Made by a program: the position numbers and the translations under genes. Positions 8,626 to 18,875 of a stretch of 64,000 nucleotides of DNA are shown here, in pieces. The notes under the pieces are model-generated. The model was not told where the DNA came from, did no database searches, and was given only the letters and a program-made list of their open reading frames with translations. Where the stretch lies: NCBI RefSeq assembly GCF_013249045.1, contig NZ_JABRWP010000005.1:124001-188000 (forward strand). The letters are read 5' to 3'. Numbering within the stretch: the stretch's first letter is position 1; each line of letters starts with the position of its first letter. Source of the stretch: Winogradskyella eckloniae (GTDB lineage: Bacteria > Bacteroidota > Bacteroidia > Flavobacteriales > Flavobacteriaceae).

Positions 8626-9240
8626 TTAAACCAATTTAAAATCTAGCAACAACTCACCTTCAATTGATGCTTGTAAATGATCTCCTTTAACATTAGAGCC
8701 TTTACCTGCTGCAGGTGTTCCTGTAAATATTAAATCGCCTTCTTCTAAAGTCATAAAAGAAGAAACATACGAAATAATTTCTGCAAAGTTATAAATCATT
8801 AAACTGGTATGACCTACTTGCTTTTGTTCGCCATTAATTTTTAAATCAAAATTTATAGCAGCCAAATCAGGAAATTCTGAAACCGACTTAAACTTAGACA
8901 TTGGTGATGCACCATCAAACCCTTTTGCTAAAGCCCAAGGCCCTTTATTTTCTCTACTTGCTGCTAATACATCTGTAGCTGTATAATCTATACCAATTCC
9001 TATTTCAGAAATATAAGCATTTGCATCCTCTAGTGAAATATCTTTTCCTTTCTTTCCTATTTTTGCTACCAATTCTACTTCATAAACAAGTTGATTTGTA
9101 ATCTTAGGGTAAACAACATCAGCGTTATCTAAAACCAAAGTAGACTCTGGTTTGGTAAATATGGTTTGACTTCCGGTTTTTGCCGCACTAAGTTCTGAAA
9201 TATCGTTAATGTAGTTTTTACCAATTCCTATTATTTTCAT
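8626..9240 (-). CDS. Fumarylacetoacetate hydrolase (FAH) family protein
   Basis: A 204-residue FAH-fold enzyme. The metal-binding acidic residues appear as YEVELVAKIGKK (about 68-79), the strand IGIDYTATDV (about 93-102), KGFDGASPMS (about 116-125), and the C-terminal EEGDLIFTGTPAAGKG (about 173-188). Members hydrolyse or decarboxylate beta-diketo acids such as acylpyruvates or oxaloacetate with Mg2+; the substrate cannot be told. It stands alone and carries its own promoter. Confidence 0.88.
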   Translation of the reverse strand: MKIIGIGKNYINDISELSAAKTGSQTIFTKPESTLVLDNADVVYPKITNQLVYEVELVAKIGKKGKDISLEDANAYISEIGIGIDYTATDVLAASRENKGPWALAKGFDGASPMSKFKSVSEFPDLAAINFDLKINGEQKQVGHTSLMIYNFAEIISYVSSFMTLEEGDLIFTGTPAAGKGSNVKGDHLQASIEGELLLDFKLV

Positions 9241-9269
9241 CTGTATTAATTATTTTAGTTTTAAGAACG

Positions 9270-9299
9270 TAAAGATAAATAAAGCAGATGAGCCACAAA
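9270..9299 (-). promoter_or_regulatory. Promoter of the FAH-family gene
   Basis: On the minus strand, TTTG (9299-9296), an 18-base spacer, then TATCTTTA (9277-9270), one mismatch from TAnnTTTG. The ATG follows 29 bases later. Confidence 0.5.
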
Positions 9300-9364
9300 A
9301 CTGCATAATCAAAATTTTAGTTGTTAAAAACGAGAGAAAACACCACACAATTAATAATTATAAA

Positions 9365-9372
9365 TAGCTTTG
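9365..9372 (+). promoter_or_regulatory. -7 element TAGCTTTG of the phospholipase gene
   Basis: An exact TAnnTTTG match 25 bases upstream of the ATG. No clear -33 element. Confidence 0.5.
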
Positions 9373-9397
9373 TTACTCCTAACAGATATAGCAAAAC

Positions 9398-10285
9398 ATG
9401 ATTAAAACAACACCTTGCTTAATAGTACTATTACTTTTATGTTTTAATATAAATGCACAAAAACTTATACAAAAAACAACCTCACTAAAATCTATCACAA
9501 CGGTTTGGGATTTAGACAAGGCCAATAAACAAGGAACGTTTAAAATAACAGCCTACAAACCCATTTATATTACTGGTTCTAGATATTCAGACCATCCTAA
9601 TACAAAACCTTTTAGTGAAAACCCAGATTATTCTGTAACCGACGATATAAATTACAACAGTTTTGAAGCCAAGTTTCAGCTTAGTTTTAAAACCAAATTA
9701 GCCGAATCTATTTTATTTGGAGAAGGCGATTTATGGGCTGGTTATACACAAATTGCGCATTGGCAAATATACAATACCGAAATTTCTAGAGCCTTTAGAG
9801 AACTGAATTACGAACCAGAACTTATATTAACCTATCCTTTAAATTTAACGCTTGGGCATTTTAATATAAAAATGGCTAGTATCAGTTTTAACCATCAATC
9901 TAACGGAAGAGACTTACCTCGATCGCGAAGTTGGAATCGGATTATTTTTAATCTTGCCATGGAAAGTAAAAATCTAACACTTTATCTTTCGCCATGGTTA
10001 AGACTTTCCGATGAAGAAGATGAAAACCCATTAATCACTAACTATATTGGTAATGGTAGCGTTACAGCCTTATATAAATTAAAGAAACATACATTTTATG
10101 CCATTGCATCTAATACGTTTTCTTTAAAAAACAATCGTGGTAGCCTGCAATTTAATTACCTCTACCCAATTAATAATAATTTAAATATACACGCACAACT
10201 GTTTACAGGTTATGGAGAAACTTTAGTTGATTATAACCACTATCAAAACACTGTTGGTTTAGGCGTTTCTTTTTCCGACTGGTAG
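9398..10285 (+). CDS. pldA: Outer-membrane phospholipase A (OMPLA)
   Basis: A 12-strand barrel enzyme that hydrolyses phospholipids mislocalised to the outer leaflet of the outer membrane. Signal peptide at residues 1-21 (ending NINAQ). The diagnostic active-site block is intact: FNHQSNG at 164-170 (His166, Ser168) and SRSWNR at 176-181 (Asn180), the same 14-residue His-to-Asn spacing as E. coli His142/Asn156. The calcium-dependent dimeric mechanism is known for the family. At 295 residues its length is normal. Monocistronic, preceded by its own -7 element. Confidence 0.93.
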   Translation: MIKTTPCLIVLLLLCFNINAQKLIQKTTSLKSITTVWDLDKANKQGTFKITAYKPIYITGSRYSDHPNTKPFSENPDYSVTDDINYNSFEAKFQLSFKTKLAESILFGEGDLWAGYTQIAHWQIYNTEISRAFRELNYEPELILTYPLNLTLGHFNIKMASISFNHQSNGRDLPRSRSWNRIIFNLAMESKNLTLYLSPWLRLSDEEDENPLITNYIGNGSVTALYKLKKHTFYAIASNTFSLKNNRGSLQFNYLYPINNNLNIHAQLFTGYGETLVDYNHYQNTVGLGVSFSDW

Positions 10286-10306
10286 ATCAATACGCTTATT
10301 TATGAT

Positions 10307-10333
10307 GAATACAACTTTTAGCTTAAAGTATTC
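10307..10333 (+). terminator. Weak hairpin after pldA
   Basis: GAATAC (10307-10312) and GTATTC (10328-10333) pair, extended by TTT/AAA inside after a small bulge. The following bases are only moderately T-rich. Confidence 0.35.
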
Positions 10334-10386
10334 GTCTATATTTATCAAAGCAAATATTTAAAACGTATAGTTTAAGAAAAATAGAG

Positions 10387-12114
10387 ATGAATTTTATAAC
10401 ACGAAATCTTTATACACTACTGTTAGTATGCCTTTCAATTACTGTGCATTCACAATCTTCAGAGATTGTTATTGATGGTATTTTTGATGATTGGGATGCT
10501 AGTCTTACCACCTTTACAGATATTAATGAATCTTTAAATGGTATTGATATTATTGAGCTTCAAGTTACAAATGATGATGCCTTTTTATTTATCAAAATTA
10601 AAACAAATATAGAGTTTGATTTAACCGATAATCTAGTTTCTCAACAAATCCGTCTCTTTTTAGACACAGATAATGATGCAAATACAGGTTACAACATTCA
10701 AAATGGCTATGGCTCTGAAGTCGGCATTATATTCAAAGAACTATTTGCTCATTATAACGTATCACCTTATTCAGAAATAAACTTTTCTGACTTAAAATTA
10801 AGAGCAGCACCAACCGTAACGTCTAACGAATTTGAAATTGCAATAGGCAGACATCAAATACCAGATGGTATTCATCCATTGTTTCCAAACGCTACCATTA
10901 AGATCTTATTAAAAAACGACGATAATTTCGATAAAATACCAAACGAAGGACTTACCTTTTCTTATACATTTGATGACACTCCTGTAACACCATACACACC
11001 AATAGATATTACTAAATCTCACACTGACCATATTAGATTACTCGCATACAATACCTTAGCCAGTGGATTAAACGACCCAAACAGGGTTGATAATTTTGAG
11101 CAAATAATTAAAGCTATTGCGCCAGATATTATAGGATTAACAGAGTGTTGGGACATTGATGCTGTACAAGTAAAACTATTGTTTGATACATGGTTTCCTT
11201 TAGGCACCACTAATGGATGGTATACTGCAAAACTCGGTGGACTAATTACGGTTTCACGCTGGGAAATTATACAGCAATGGACACAGCTTTCAAGGCAATT
11301 TCCTGTTTTAATAGATCTTCCTAGTACTTATCCAAAAGATTTATTATTCACCAATGCTCACCTCAATTGTTGCGATGCCGATGATTTAAGACAAGAGCAA
11401 GCCGACCAATATGCTGCATTTATTCTAGATGCAAAATCTCCTGGTGGCAGTATAACGTTAGAAGAAAATACGCCGTTTATGTATTCTGGAGATTTAAATT
11501 TAGTTGGCTATTCTCAACAACTGACAACCTTAAAAACTGGAGATATACAAAACACCACAACCTACGGTCTTGGTGCAGCATTAGATTGGGATGATTCAGA
11601 TTTAACAGAAGAGAACTGTTTACAAACCGATTTACGAATGGGATACACATGGCGATCAGATGGTCAAGGTTTTCCTCCTGGCAAATTAGATTTTATCATT
11701 TTTTCAGATTATACGCTAACAGCGCAAAAATCATTTGTTTTACAAACCGAAGTGATGCCTATTGACAGGCTGTGGCAGTACAACTTAAATGCCCTTGATA
11801 CCTCTAGTGCATCAGATCATTTCCCAGTTGTAACCGACTTTTCTATGAATGAAAGTTTAAGTACAGAAATCTTTACTTTGGCCAATGTAGACATTTACCC
11901 TAATCCTACACATCATTCAGTACATATAGACTTAAAACACCATAACCTCTACAAAATACAAGTATTAAATACTTTAGGAAACGTATTATTTACTACTGCC
12001 ATAAATTCTAATTCTACGGATTTAAATTTGTCATCACTCCCTTCAGGATTTTATATTATCGCAATAGAAAATGCTACAGGCCAAAAGGTCTCTCAAAAAC
12101 TCATAAAACAATAA
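10387..12114 (+). CDS. Secreted endonuclease/exonuclease/phosphatase protein with T9SS sorting domain
   Basis: A 575-residue exported protein: signal peptide 1-22; a beta-rich N-domain of about 25-200 (EIVIDGIFDDWDA), similar to the carbohydrate-binding or DOMON-like modules that open with 'DG..DDW'; an EEP domain at about 215-490 with LLAYNTLAS, TECWD, TNAHLNCC, YSGDLNLVG and the terminal SDHFPV; and a T9SS type A C-terminal domain at about 500-575 (IYPNP motif, LPSGFYIIAI). It probably cleaves nucleic acid or phosphodiesters outside the cell. A second EEP/T9SS gene lies 6.8 kb downstream. Confidence 0.85.
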   Translation: MNFITRNLYTLLLVCLSITVHSQSSEIVIDGIFDDWDASLTTFTDINESLNGIDIIELQVTNDDAFLFIKIKTNIEFDLTDNLVSQQIRLFLDTDNDANTGYNIQNGYGSEVGIIFKELFAHYNVSPYSEINFSDLKLRAAPTVTSNEFEIAIGRHQIPDGIHPLFPNATIKILLKNDDNFDKIPNEGLTFSYTFDDTPVTPYTPIDITKSHTDHIRLLAYNTLASGLNDPNRVDNFEQIIKAIAPDIIGLTECWDIDAVQVKLLFDTWFPLGTTNGWYTAKLGGLITVSRWEIIQQWTQLSRQFPVLIDLPSTYPKDLLFTNAHLNCCDADDLRQEQADQYAAFILDAKSPGGSITLEENTPFMYSGDLNLVGYSQQLTTLKTGDIQNTTTYGLGAALDWDDSDLTEENCLQTDLRMGYTWRSDGQGFPPGKLDFIIFSDYTLTAQKSFVLQTEVMPIDRLWQYNLNALDTSSASDHFPVVTDFSMNESLSTEIFTLANVDIYPNPTHHSVHIDLKHHNLYKIQVLNTLGNVLFTTAINSNSTDLNLSSLPSGFYIIAIENATGQKVSQKLIKQ

Positions 12115-12205
12115 TTAAAAGTTATACGACCTAAAACCTCAATACTTTAACAGTTTTTGCCTGTTTAATTAACTATTTCACAAAGTCATAAATTAAAAAT
12201 AATAG

Positions 12206-12213
12206 TAATTTTG
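12206..12213 (+). promoter_or_regulatory. -7 element TAATTTTG of the AsmA-like gene
   Basis: An exact TAnnTTTG match 32 bases upstream of the ATG; no clear -33 element. Confidence 0.45.
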
Positions 12214-12245
12214 ATGGCTTAATCTTTTAAGGTAATCGTTCATTA

Positions 12246-15122
12246 ATGGAAAAGGCAAAATCAAACACCTGGCGAAAAGTTTTAAAATGGACTTTAGTAA
12301 TTGTAGGCTTATTAATTATAAGTTTATTTGCTATACCTACGATTTTTAATGATGTTATTTCTAATGAAATAAAAAAAGGAATTAACAGTAATTTAAACAC
12401 CGAACTTCAGTTTAAAGACTCGCACATTTCCTTCTTTAACCATTTCCCTTCATTAACGTTTTCTTTTGAAGACATCAATTTAGCAAGCGCTCAACCTTTT
12501 AAAAATGATACTCTAATTAGCGCAAAAGAATTAGGATTTGGAATCAACGTATTTAAACTCATTTTTTCAGACAAAGTTGTAGTACATGAAACCTATTTAA
12601 CCGATTGTAATATTAACTTTATTAAAGATCAATTTGGAAGACATAATTACGACGTTTATAAACCTACAGACACCACATCTATTGATACAGACACTACATC
12701 AGCTGGTTTAAACCTTAATCTTAGACGTCTTCAACTAGAAAATGCAGCGATTCATTATATTGATAAAGCCAATGGAATCACCATTAAATCTAGTGGTCTC
12801 AATTACAAAGGAAGAGGTGGCATTGTAGATGGTCGTTTAGAATTAGGGTCGCGATTAGACGTTTCAAGTGTCGATGTGGTTTTTGACAATACAGATTATT
12901 TAAACGGAAAAAAAATTAAAGCCAGATCTTTTACTATATACGACACTGAAAACTTTTCTGTTGCCTTAGACAAAAACACTATTTCTCTAAATGATTTAAA
13001 AGTAAATTTTAATGGAAATCTCGATGTATTTGAAAATGGTTTTTCTTATAACCTTCATTTTAAAACTGAGGATGGTACTTTAGAAAATGTTGTAAGCGCA
13101 TTACCTCCTAAATATGCAGAATGGTCTAAAGATGTAAAACTTAATGGCGATTTAGATGCAAAATTTCAACTTACAGGCTATTCTGGTGTGGTGCCAGATT
13201 CTTCTGCAATTAACAAAATTGAAGTAGATCTTAATATCGTCGATGCTACCGTTAAACATAATGCCGCAGATAAGCCTATAGAGGATTTAAACTTAAAATT
13301 AAAAGGACACTTAACCGATAATTATATTAACTTAAGTTTAGACAAGTTTGATTTTTTACTTAACAATGAAAGTACATCAGGACAGGTTTTTATAGAAGGC
13401 ACCACAGATTCGCTCTATGTAAAATCTGATATTACATCTCAAATTGACCTTACTATTCTTAATCAAACATTACATCTTCCTGACTTAAAGTTTAATGGTG
13501 TATTAACTACAGATATCCACACTGATGGCATTTACCAACCGCTATTATCCAAACTACCAAAAACCTATGGTGTTTTTAAGTTAACCAATGGCACATTACA
13601 AACCTCTGGTCATCCAGAACCAATAAAAGATATTCAGTTAGATGCTATTGCAGAAAACAAAGGGCAAACCTACCAAGAGTCTACCTTAATCATTAATGCG
13701 CTTAACTTTAGTTTTCTAAATAATCAATTTACAAGTGCTGGCACTTTTAAAAATTTTGATCATCTAGAGTATCATATAAAAAGTAACGGAACCATTGATT
13801 TTACAGCATTAAACCAGGTTGTAGAATTACCAATAAATATTACAAATGGTCAGCTATATGCAGATGTAGATTTAAATGGTCAACTTAATAGCACAACAAA
13901 TACCAATCGTAATACAGGACAATTAAATCTATCTAATTTAGAATTCAATAGCCCTATTCTACCACATGCCATAACTATAAATAAAGGTGAATTTTTATTT
14001 TTAAATGATAAAATGGCGTTTACTAATTTATCTGTAAACCACCAATCATCTCATGTTGTGATGAATGGTTATTTTCAAAATTATTTAGATTACGCACTCT
14101 ACTCCAAAGGCATTTTAAGAGGCGATCTTACTCTAAAATCGCCCAAAGTTGATATTACTGAGTTTTTTCCTAAGGAAGATCAGCTTACCCAAAGTACAGA
14201 CAGTTTAGCTATGACCACTGTAGAGACTGTTGTTAGTGGTGTAATGCAAGTCCCTAAAAATTTAGATTTGGCAATACGCGTACAAATAGACAGTTTACTA
14301 TACAACAACTTAAAAATTAGTAAACTATCTGGTGATTTAGGCATTAAAAATCAAGGTTTATTTTTAAAAAACAGCACATTAAACATGGTCGATGGAACCG
14401 CCAAAATAGACGGATTTTATCAACCAACCTCTACCAAAGCAGCCTTGTTTTCTTTAGATTTAAATGCTGATCATTTAAACATTGAAAAAGGTTATAACAG
14501 CATGGCTTTGTTTAAAGAATTAGCACCTGCTGCTGCTCAGGCTTCTGGTATTGTTTCTATAGATTATGAATTGGCTGGTAAATTAGATGAAGATATGTTA
14601 CCGAACCTTCCATCCTTAACCGGAAAGGGGACTATAAAAGTTCATGATGTAAAATTCGATGGTTACAAATTACTAGGAAAAGTTTCAGAAAAATCTGGAT
14701 TTGAAGCACTAAACGACCCAAAGATTTCTGAAATCACCATTAACTCTGTGGTAAAAAACAATGTATTAGATATAGAACGCTTTAAATTTAAAGTCCGTCC
14801 ATTTAAATTGAGATTAGAAGGACAAACTTCTCTAGATGGCGATTTAAGTCTTAAAATGCGTATTGGCTTACCTCCTCTTGGTCTCATAGGAATTCCTGTG
14901 GTTATTCAGGGCAACAGTGAAGATTTCGACGTAAAACTAGGAAAAAAATCAAAAGATTTAAACACAGACGATACGACTGTAGATAGCGCCTTTAATGATA
15001 GTATAGAATCTATTTCCGAACAAAAAGATGCCTTGAGAGAAAGTCAGTCGGCACAAGAAATAGATAAATTACAAGACACTATAAAACAAGTAAAAACAGA
15101 TAGTTTAAAAACAAAAAACTAA
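12246..15122 (+). CDS. AsmA-family protein
   Basis: A 958-residue protein with one membrane helix (about residues 13-33) and a very long beta-rich periplasmic part, the layout of AsmA/TamB-like lipid-transfer proteins. The N-terminal AsmA region spans about 40-250, and the AsmA-like C-terminal region about 650-905 (PNLPSLTGKGTIKVHDVKFDG, then LEGQTSLDGDLSLKM). The last 50 residues are charged and probably disordered. Members of the family are thought to help move phospholipids between the two membranes. Single gene with its own promoter. Confidence 0.85.
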   Translation: MEKAKSNTWRKVLKWTLVIVGLLIISLFAIPTIFNDVISNEIKKGINSNLNTELQFKDSHISFFNHFPSLTFSFEDINLASAQPFKNDTLISAKELGFGINVFKLIFSDKVVVHETYLTDCNINFIKDQFGRHNYDVYKPTDTTSIDTDTTSAGLNLNLRRLQLENAAIHYIDKANGITIKSSGLNYKGRGGIVDGRLELGSRLDVSSVDVVFDNTDYLNGKKIKARSFTIYDTENFSVALDKNTISLNDLKVNFNGNLDVFENGFSYNLHFKTEDGTLENVVSALPPKYAEWSKDVKLNGDLDAKFQLTGYSGVVPDSSAINKIEVDLNIVDATVKHNAADKPIEDLNLKLKGHLTDNYINLSLDKFDFLLNNESTSGQVFIEGTTDSLYVKSDITSQIDLTILNQTLHLPDLKFNGVLTTDIHTDGIYQPLLSKLPKTYGVFKLTNGTLQTSGHPEPIKDIQLDAIAENKGQTYQESTLIINALNFSFLNNQFTSAGTFKNFDHLEYHIKSNGTIDFTALNQVVELPINITNGQLYADVDLNGQLNSTTNTNRNTGQLNLSNLEFNSPILPHAITINKGEFLFLNDKMAFTNLSVNHQSSHVVMNGYFQNYLDYALYSKGILRGDLTLKSPKVDITEFFPKEDQLTQSTDSLAMTTVETVVSGVMQVPKNLDLAIRVQIDSLLYNNLKISKLSGDLGIKNQGLFLKNSTLNMVDGTAKIDGFYQPTSTKAALFSLDLNADHLNIEKGYNSMALFKELAPAAAQASGIVSIDYELAGKLDEDMLPNLPSLTGKGTIKVHDVKFDGYKLLGKVSEKSGFEALNDPKISEITINSVVKNNVLDIERFKFKVRPFKLRLEGQTSLDGDLSLKMRIGLPPLGLIGIPVVIQGNSEDFDVKLGKKSKDLNTDDTTVDSAFNDSIESISEQKDALRESQSAQEIDKLQDTIKQVKTDSLKTKN

Positions 15123-15171
15123 AGTGCCATTAGGCATTCCTATTTACATTATCTATCACAACTATAATTTG

Positions 15172-15179
15172 TACCTTTG
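15172..15179 (+). promoter_or_regulatory. -7 element TACCTTTG of uvrA
   Basis: An exact match to TAnnTTTG, 59 bases upstream of the uvrA ATG. No recognisable SOS box was seen in the 117-base gap. Confidence 0.5.
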
Positions 15180-15238
15180 CAAATCTGTCTTCTAAACAGA
15201 TATAATTGCTATAACACAAACGGAAGATTAAATCTAAC

Positions 15239-18067
15239 ATGAGCCAATTCAACGATTCCATTGAAGTTAAAGGTGCACGTGTGCACAACTTAAAAAATAT
15301 CGATGTCACTATTCCTAGAGAAAAGCTTGTAGTCATAACAGGTTTATCCGGAAGTGGAAAATCATCTTTAGCCTTTGACACTATTTATGCAGAAGGCCAA
15401 CGACGTTATATTGAAACATTTTCTGCCTATGCTCGTCAATTTTTAGGAAGCCTAGAACGACCAGATGTTGACAAAATTGATGGTCTCTCTCCTGTTATTG
15501 CTATAGAACAAAAAACGACGAGTAAATCACCACGCTCAACCGTTGGGACCATCACTGAGATTTACGATTTTCTCCGTTTGTTATATGCCAGAGCAGCAGA
15601 TGCCTACAGTTATAATACTGGTGAGCAAATGATTAGTTATAACGACGAGCAAATAAAAGAATTAATAATAGATGCATATCAAGGTAAACGTATAAATATC
15701 TTATCTCCAGTTATTCGTTCTCGTAAAGGCCATTATCGCGAGTTGTTTGAGCAAATTGCCAAACAAGGCTTTGTAAAAGTAAGAACCGATGGCGACATAG
15801 TAGATCTAGAAAAAGGCATGAAATTAGATCGTTACAAAACCCATGATATTGAAATTGTTATTGATAGACTAAAAATCGATGACACTCAAGATAATGAAAA
15901 ACGATTAATGGAATCCATTAATACAGCTATGTATCATGGAGAAGACGTCTTATTAATAATTGACCAAGACACCAACGAACCACGTTATTTTAGCCGAAAT
16001 TTAATGTGTCCGTCTTCTGGTATTTCCTACCCAAATCCCGAGCCAAACAACTTTTCTTTTAATTCGCCTAAAGGTGCTTGCCCAAATTGTAATGGCATTG
16101 GTGAATTATACGTTGTAAATGATCAAAAATTAGTTCCAGACGAATCATTATCTATAAAAAATGGAGCTCTTGCTCCTCATGGTCCTCAGAAAAAAAGCTG
16201 GATTTTTAAGCAATTCGAAACCATTGCCCAACGTTTTGAGTTTTCATTAAACGATGCTTGGAAAGATATTCCTGAGGAAGCCAAACACGTTATACTTCAT
16301 GGTGGAAAAGAAAAATTCACTGTAGAAAGCAAATTATTAGGTGTAACCCGAGATTACAAAATAGATTTTGAAGGTGTCGCAAACTTTATAGAAAATCAAT
16401 ACAAATCAGATTCCACATCGCTCGTCCGTTGGGCAAAAGACTATATGGACAAAATTGAATGTCCAGAATGCTCAGGATCTCGCTTGCGAAAAGAATCGTT
16501 GTACTTTAAAGTAGACGGAAAAAATATTGCAGAGTTAGTGAAAATGGATGTTGTAGAACTTGGTGCATGGTTAGACGGTTTAACCACAAGACTGACTCAA
16601 AAGCAACAAAAAATATCAGCAGAAATAATAAAAGAAATAAGAAGTAGAGTTCAATTTCTGCTAGACGTTGGCCTTACCTATTTATCACTCAACAGAAGTT
16701 CTAAATCACTGTCAGGAGGCGAAGCACAACGAATTCGGTTGGCCACTCAAATTGGTTCACAACTTGTTGGCGTATTATATATTTTAGACGAACCTAGTAT
16801 TGGCTTACATCAACGCGATAATGAAAAATTGATTAATTCATTAGTATCATTACGCGATGTTGGTAATTCTGTTATTGTTGTAGAGCACGATAAGGATATG
16901 ATAGAACGTGCAGATCACGTTATTGACATTGGACCATTTGCCGGAAAATATGGAGGCGAAATTATTAGTGAAGGCACACCGAAAGACCTTTTAAAGCAAA
17001 ATACATTAACTGCGGCCTATTTAAATGGTGAAAAAGAAATAAAAATTCCGGAGACAAGACGCAAAGGCAATGGAAATAAGTTAGTCTTAAAAGGCTGTAC
17101 AGGTAATAATCTTAAAAACGTAGATGTAGAATTTCCTTTAGGTAAAATGATTGGTATTACTGGTGTTTCTGGTAGTGGTAAATCTACTTTAATAAACGAA
17201 ACCCTATATCCTATTCTCAATGCACATTACTTTAATGGTGTAAAAAAACCGATGCCTTATAAAAGCATAAAAGGATTAGAACATTTAGATAAAGTGATCG
17301 ATATAAATCAATCACCAATTGGTAGAACACCTCGTAGTAATCCTGCAACATACACTAAAACTTTTGATGAAATAAGAAAATTATTTGCCATGATACCAGA
17401 AGCCATGATAAGAGGCTATAAACCTGGACGCTTTAGTTTTAATGTTAAAGGTGGTAGATGCGAAACATGCCAAGGAGGAGGATTAAGAGTTATAGAAATG
17501 AATTTCTTACCAGATGTCTATGTAGAGTGTGAAACGTGTCAAGGTAAACGCTTTAATCGTGAAACGCTAGAAATTAGATATAAGGGTAAATCAATTAGCG
17601 ATGTATTAAATATGACTATTGAAGAAGCGGTAAGTTTCTTTGAGCATATTCCTAAAATTCATAGAAAACTCAAAACCATTAAAGATGTAGGTTTAGGTTA
17701 TATTACGCTTGGCCAACAAAGTACAACACTTTCTGGTGGCGAAGCCCAACGTATTAAATTGGCAACAGAATTAAGTAAGCGGGATACAGGCAACACTTTT
17801 TATATTTTAGACGAACCCACAACAGGTTTACATTTTGAAGATATTAGAGTACTCATGAAAGTACTTAACAAATTAGCAGACAAAGGAAATACAGTTTTAA
17901 TTATTGAACATAATCTCGATGTGATAAAAACTGTAGATTACATTATAGATATTGGTTACGAAGGCGGAAAAGGTGGTGGCCAAGTTGTTGCCAAAGGAAC
18001 ACCAGAAGAGATTATAAAAGATAAAAAGAGCTTTACAGCTAAATTTTTAAAGAAAGAATTGAATTAA
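15239..18067 (+). CDS. uvrA: Excinuclease ABC subunit A
   Basis: The damage-recognition ATPase of nucleotide excision repair; works as a dimer with UvrB. The 942 residues contain two ABC ATPase modules: Walker A GLSGSGKS at 35-42 and again GVSGSGKS at about 641, with signature LSGGEAQRI at about 491 and 831. Zinc-binding cysteines are at about 257-284 (CPSSG and CPNCNG) and at about 741-768 (CETCQGGG and CETCQGK). The length is normal and the ATG is preceded by a promoter and a short leader. Confidence 0.97.
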   Translation: MSQFNDSIEVKGARVHNLKNIDVTIPREKLVVITGLSGSGKSSLAFDTIYAEGQRRYIETFSAYARQFLGSLERPDVDKIDGLSPVIAIEQKTTSKSPRSTVGTITEIYDFLRLLYARAADAYSYNTGEQMISYNDEQIKELIIDAYQGKRINILSPVIRSRKGHYRELFEQIAKQGFVKVRTDGDIVDLEKGMKLDRYKTHDIEIVIDRLKIDDTQDNEKRLMESINTAMYHGEDVLLIIDQDTNEPRYFSRNLMCPSSGISYPNPEPNNFSFNSPKGACPNCNGIGELYVVNDQKLVPDESLSIKNGALAPHGPQKKSWIFKQFETIAQRFEFSLNDAWKDIPEEAKHVILHGGKEKFTVESKLLGVTRDYKIDFEGVANFIENQYKSDSTSLVRWAKDYMDKIECPECSGSRLRKESLYFKVDGKNIAELVKMDVVELGAWLDGLTTRLTQKQQKISAEIIKEIRSRVQFLLDVGLTYLSLNRSSKSLSGGEAQRIRLATQIGSQLVGVLYILDEPSIGLHQRDNEKLINSLVSLRDVGNSVIVVEHDKDMIERADHVIDIGPFAGKYGGEIISEGTPKDLLKQNTLTAAYLNGEKEIKIPETRRKGNGNKLVLKGCTGNNLKNVDVEFPLGKMIGITGVSGSGKSTLINETLYPILNAHYFNGVKKPMPYKSIKGLEHLDKVIDINQSPIGRTPRSNPATYTKTFDEIRKLFAMIPEAMIRGYKPGRFSFNVKGGRCETCQGGGLRVIEMNFLPDVYVECETCQGKRFNRETLEIRYKGKSISDVLNMTIEEAVSFFEHIPKIHRKLKTIKDVGLGYITLGQQSTTLSGGEAQRIKLATELSKRDTGNTFYILDEPTTGLHFEDIRVLMKVLNKLADKGNTVLIIEHNLDVIKTVDYIIDIGYEGGKGGGQVVAKGTPEEIIKDKKSFTAKFLKKELN

Positions 18068-18087
18068 CAATATATTGACATTTACAG

Positions 18088-18120
18088 TTTGAAGAAGTAG
18101 AGATAAAATACCTACTTTAG
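18088..18120 (+). promoter_or_regulatory. Candidate promoter of the LOG-family gene
   Basis: TTTG at 18088-18091, a 21-base spacer, then TACTTTAG at 18113-18120, one mismatch from TAnnTTTG. The ATG follows at 18161. Confidence 0.4.
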
Positions 18121-18160
18121 GGAGTTGTAAATTCTAAATAAAAAATATAGACAACGACGT

Positions 18161-18847
18161 ATGAGAAACGAAATAAAAAATAAAGGCTGGAACGAAATCA
18201 AAACCAATGACTCTTGGGCTATTTTTAAGATCATGGGTGAATTTGTAAATGGCTATGAAAAACTTAGTAAAATAGGACCATGTGTCTCTATTTTTGGTTC
18301 AGCCAGAACCAAACCAGATCATAAATATTATAAATTAGCGGAAGAGGTAGCTGCCAAAATCGTAGACCATGGCTATGGTGTTATTACAGGTGGAGGTCCT
18401 GGTATTATGGAAGCTGGTAACAAAGGAGCGCACATTGCAGGAGGAACTTCTGTAGGTCTTAATATTGAATTACCTTTTGAACAGCACGACAATCCATATA
18501 TAGACAGTGATAAAAGCTTAGATTTTGATTACTTCTTTGTGAGAAAAGTTATGTTTGTAAAATACTCGCAAGGCTTTGTAGTAATGCCTGGCGGATTTGG
18601 GACATTAGACGAATTGTTTGAAGCTATCACTTTAATTCAAACGCATAAAATAGAAACATTCCCAATTATATTAGTAGGCAAAGAATTTTGGGGAGGTTTA
18701 ATGGATTGGGTGAAATCTACCTTACTTGGAGCTGGAAATATTAGCGAAAAAGATTTAGACCTTATTCACTTAGTAGATTCTGGAGATGAAGTTATAGACA
18801 TCCTTAACAATTTTTACAAAGAATACGACCTGAGTCCAAATTTCTAA
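18161..18847 (+). CDS. LOG-family protein (cytokinin riboside 5'-monophosphate phosphoribohydrolase-like)
   Basis: A 228-residue Rossmann-fold protein with the family motifs GGGPGIMEAGNKGA (about 87-100) and PGGFGTLDE (about 144-152). Enzymes of this family hydrolyse the N-glycosidic bond of nucleoside monophosphates to release a base and ribose 5-phosphate. The physiological substrate in flavobacteria is not known. It lies between uvrA and a secreted nuclease-like gene (29-base gap). Confidence 0.9.
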   Translation: MRNEIKNKGWNEIKTNDSWAIFKIMGEFVNGYEKLSKIGPCVSIFGSARTKPDHKYYKLAEEVAAKIVDHGYGVITGGGPGIMEAGNKGAHIAGGTSVGLNIELPFEQHDNPYIDSDKSLDFDYFFVRKVMFVKYSQGFVVMPGGFGTLDELFEAITLIQTHKIETFPIILVGKEFWGGLMDWVKSTLLGAGNISEKDLDLIHLVDSGDEVIDILNNFYKEYDLSPNF

Positions 18848-18875
18848 AAGAAACCATATTTTTTAATTCAATGCT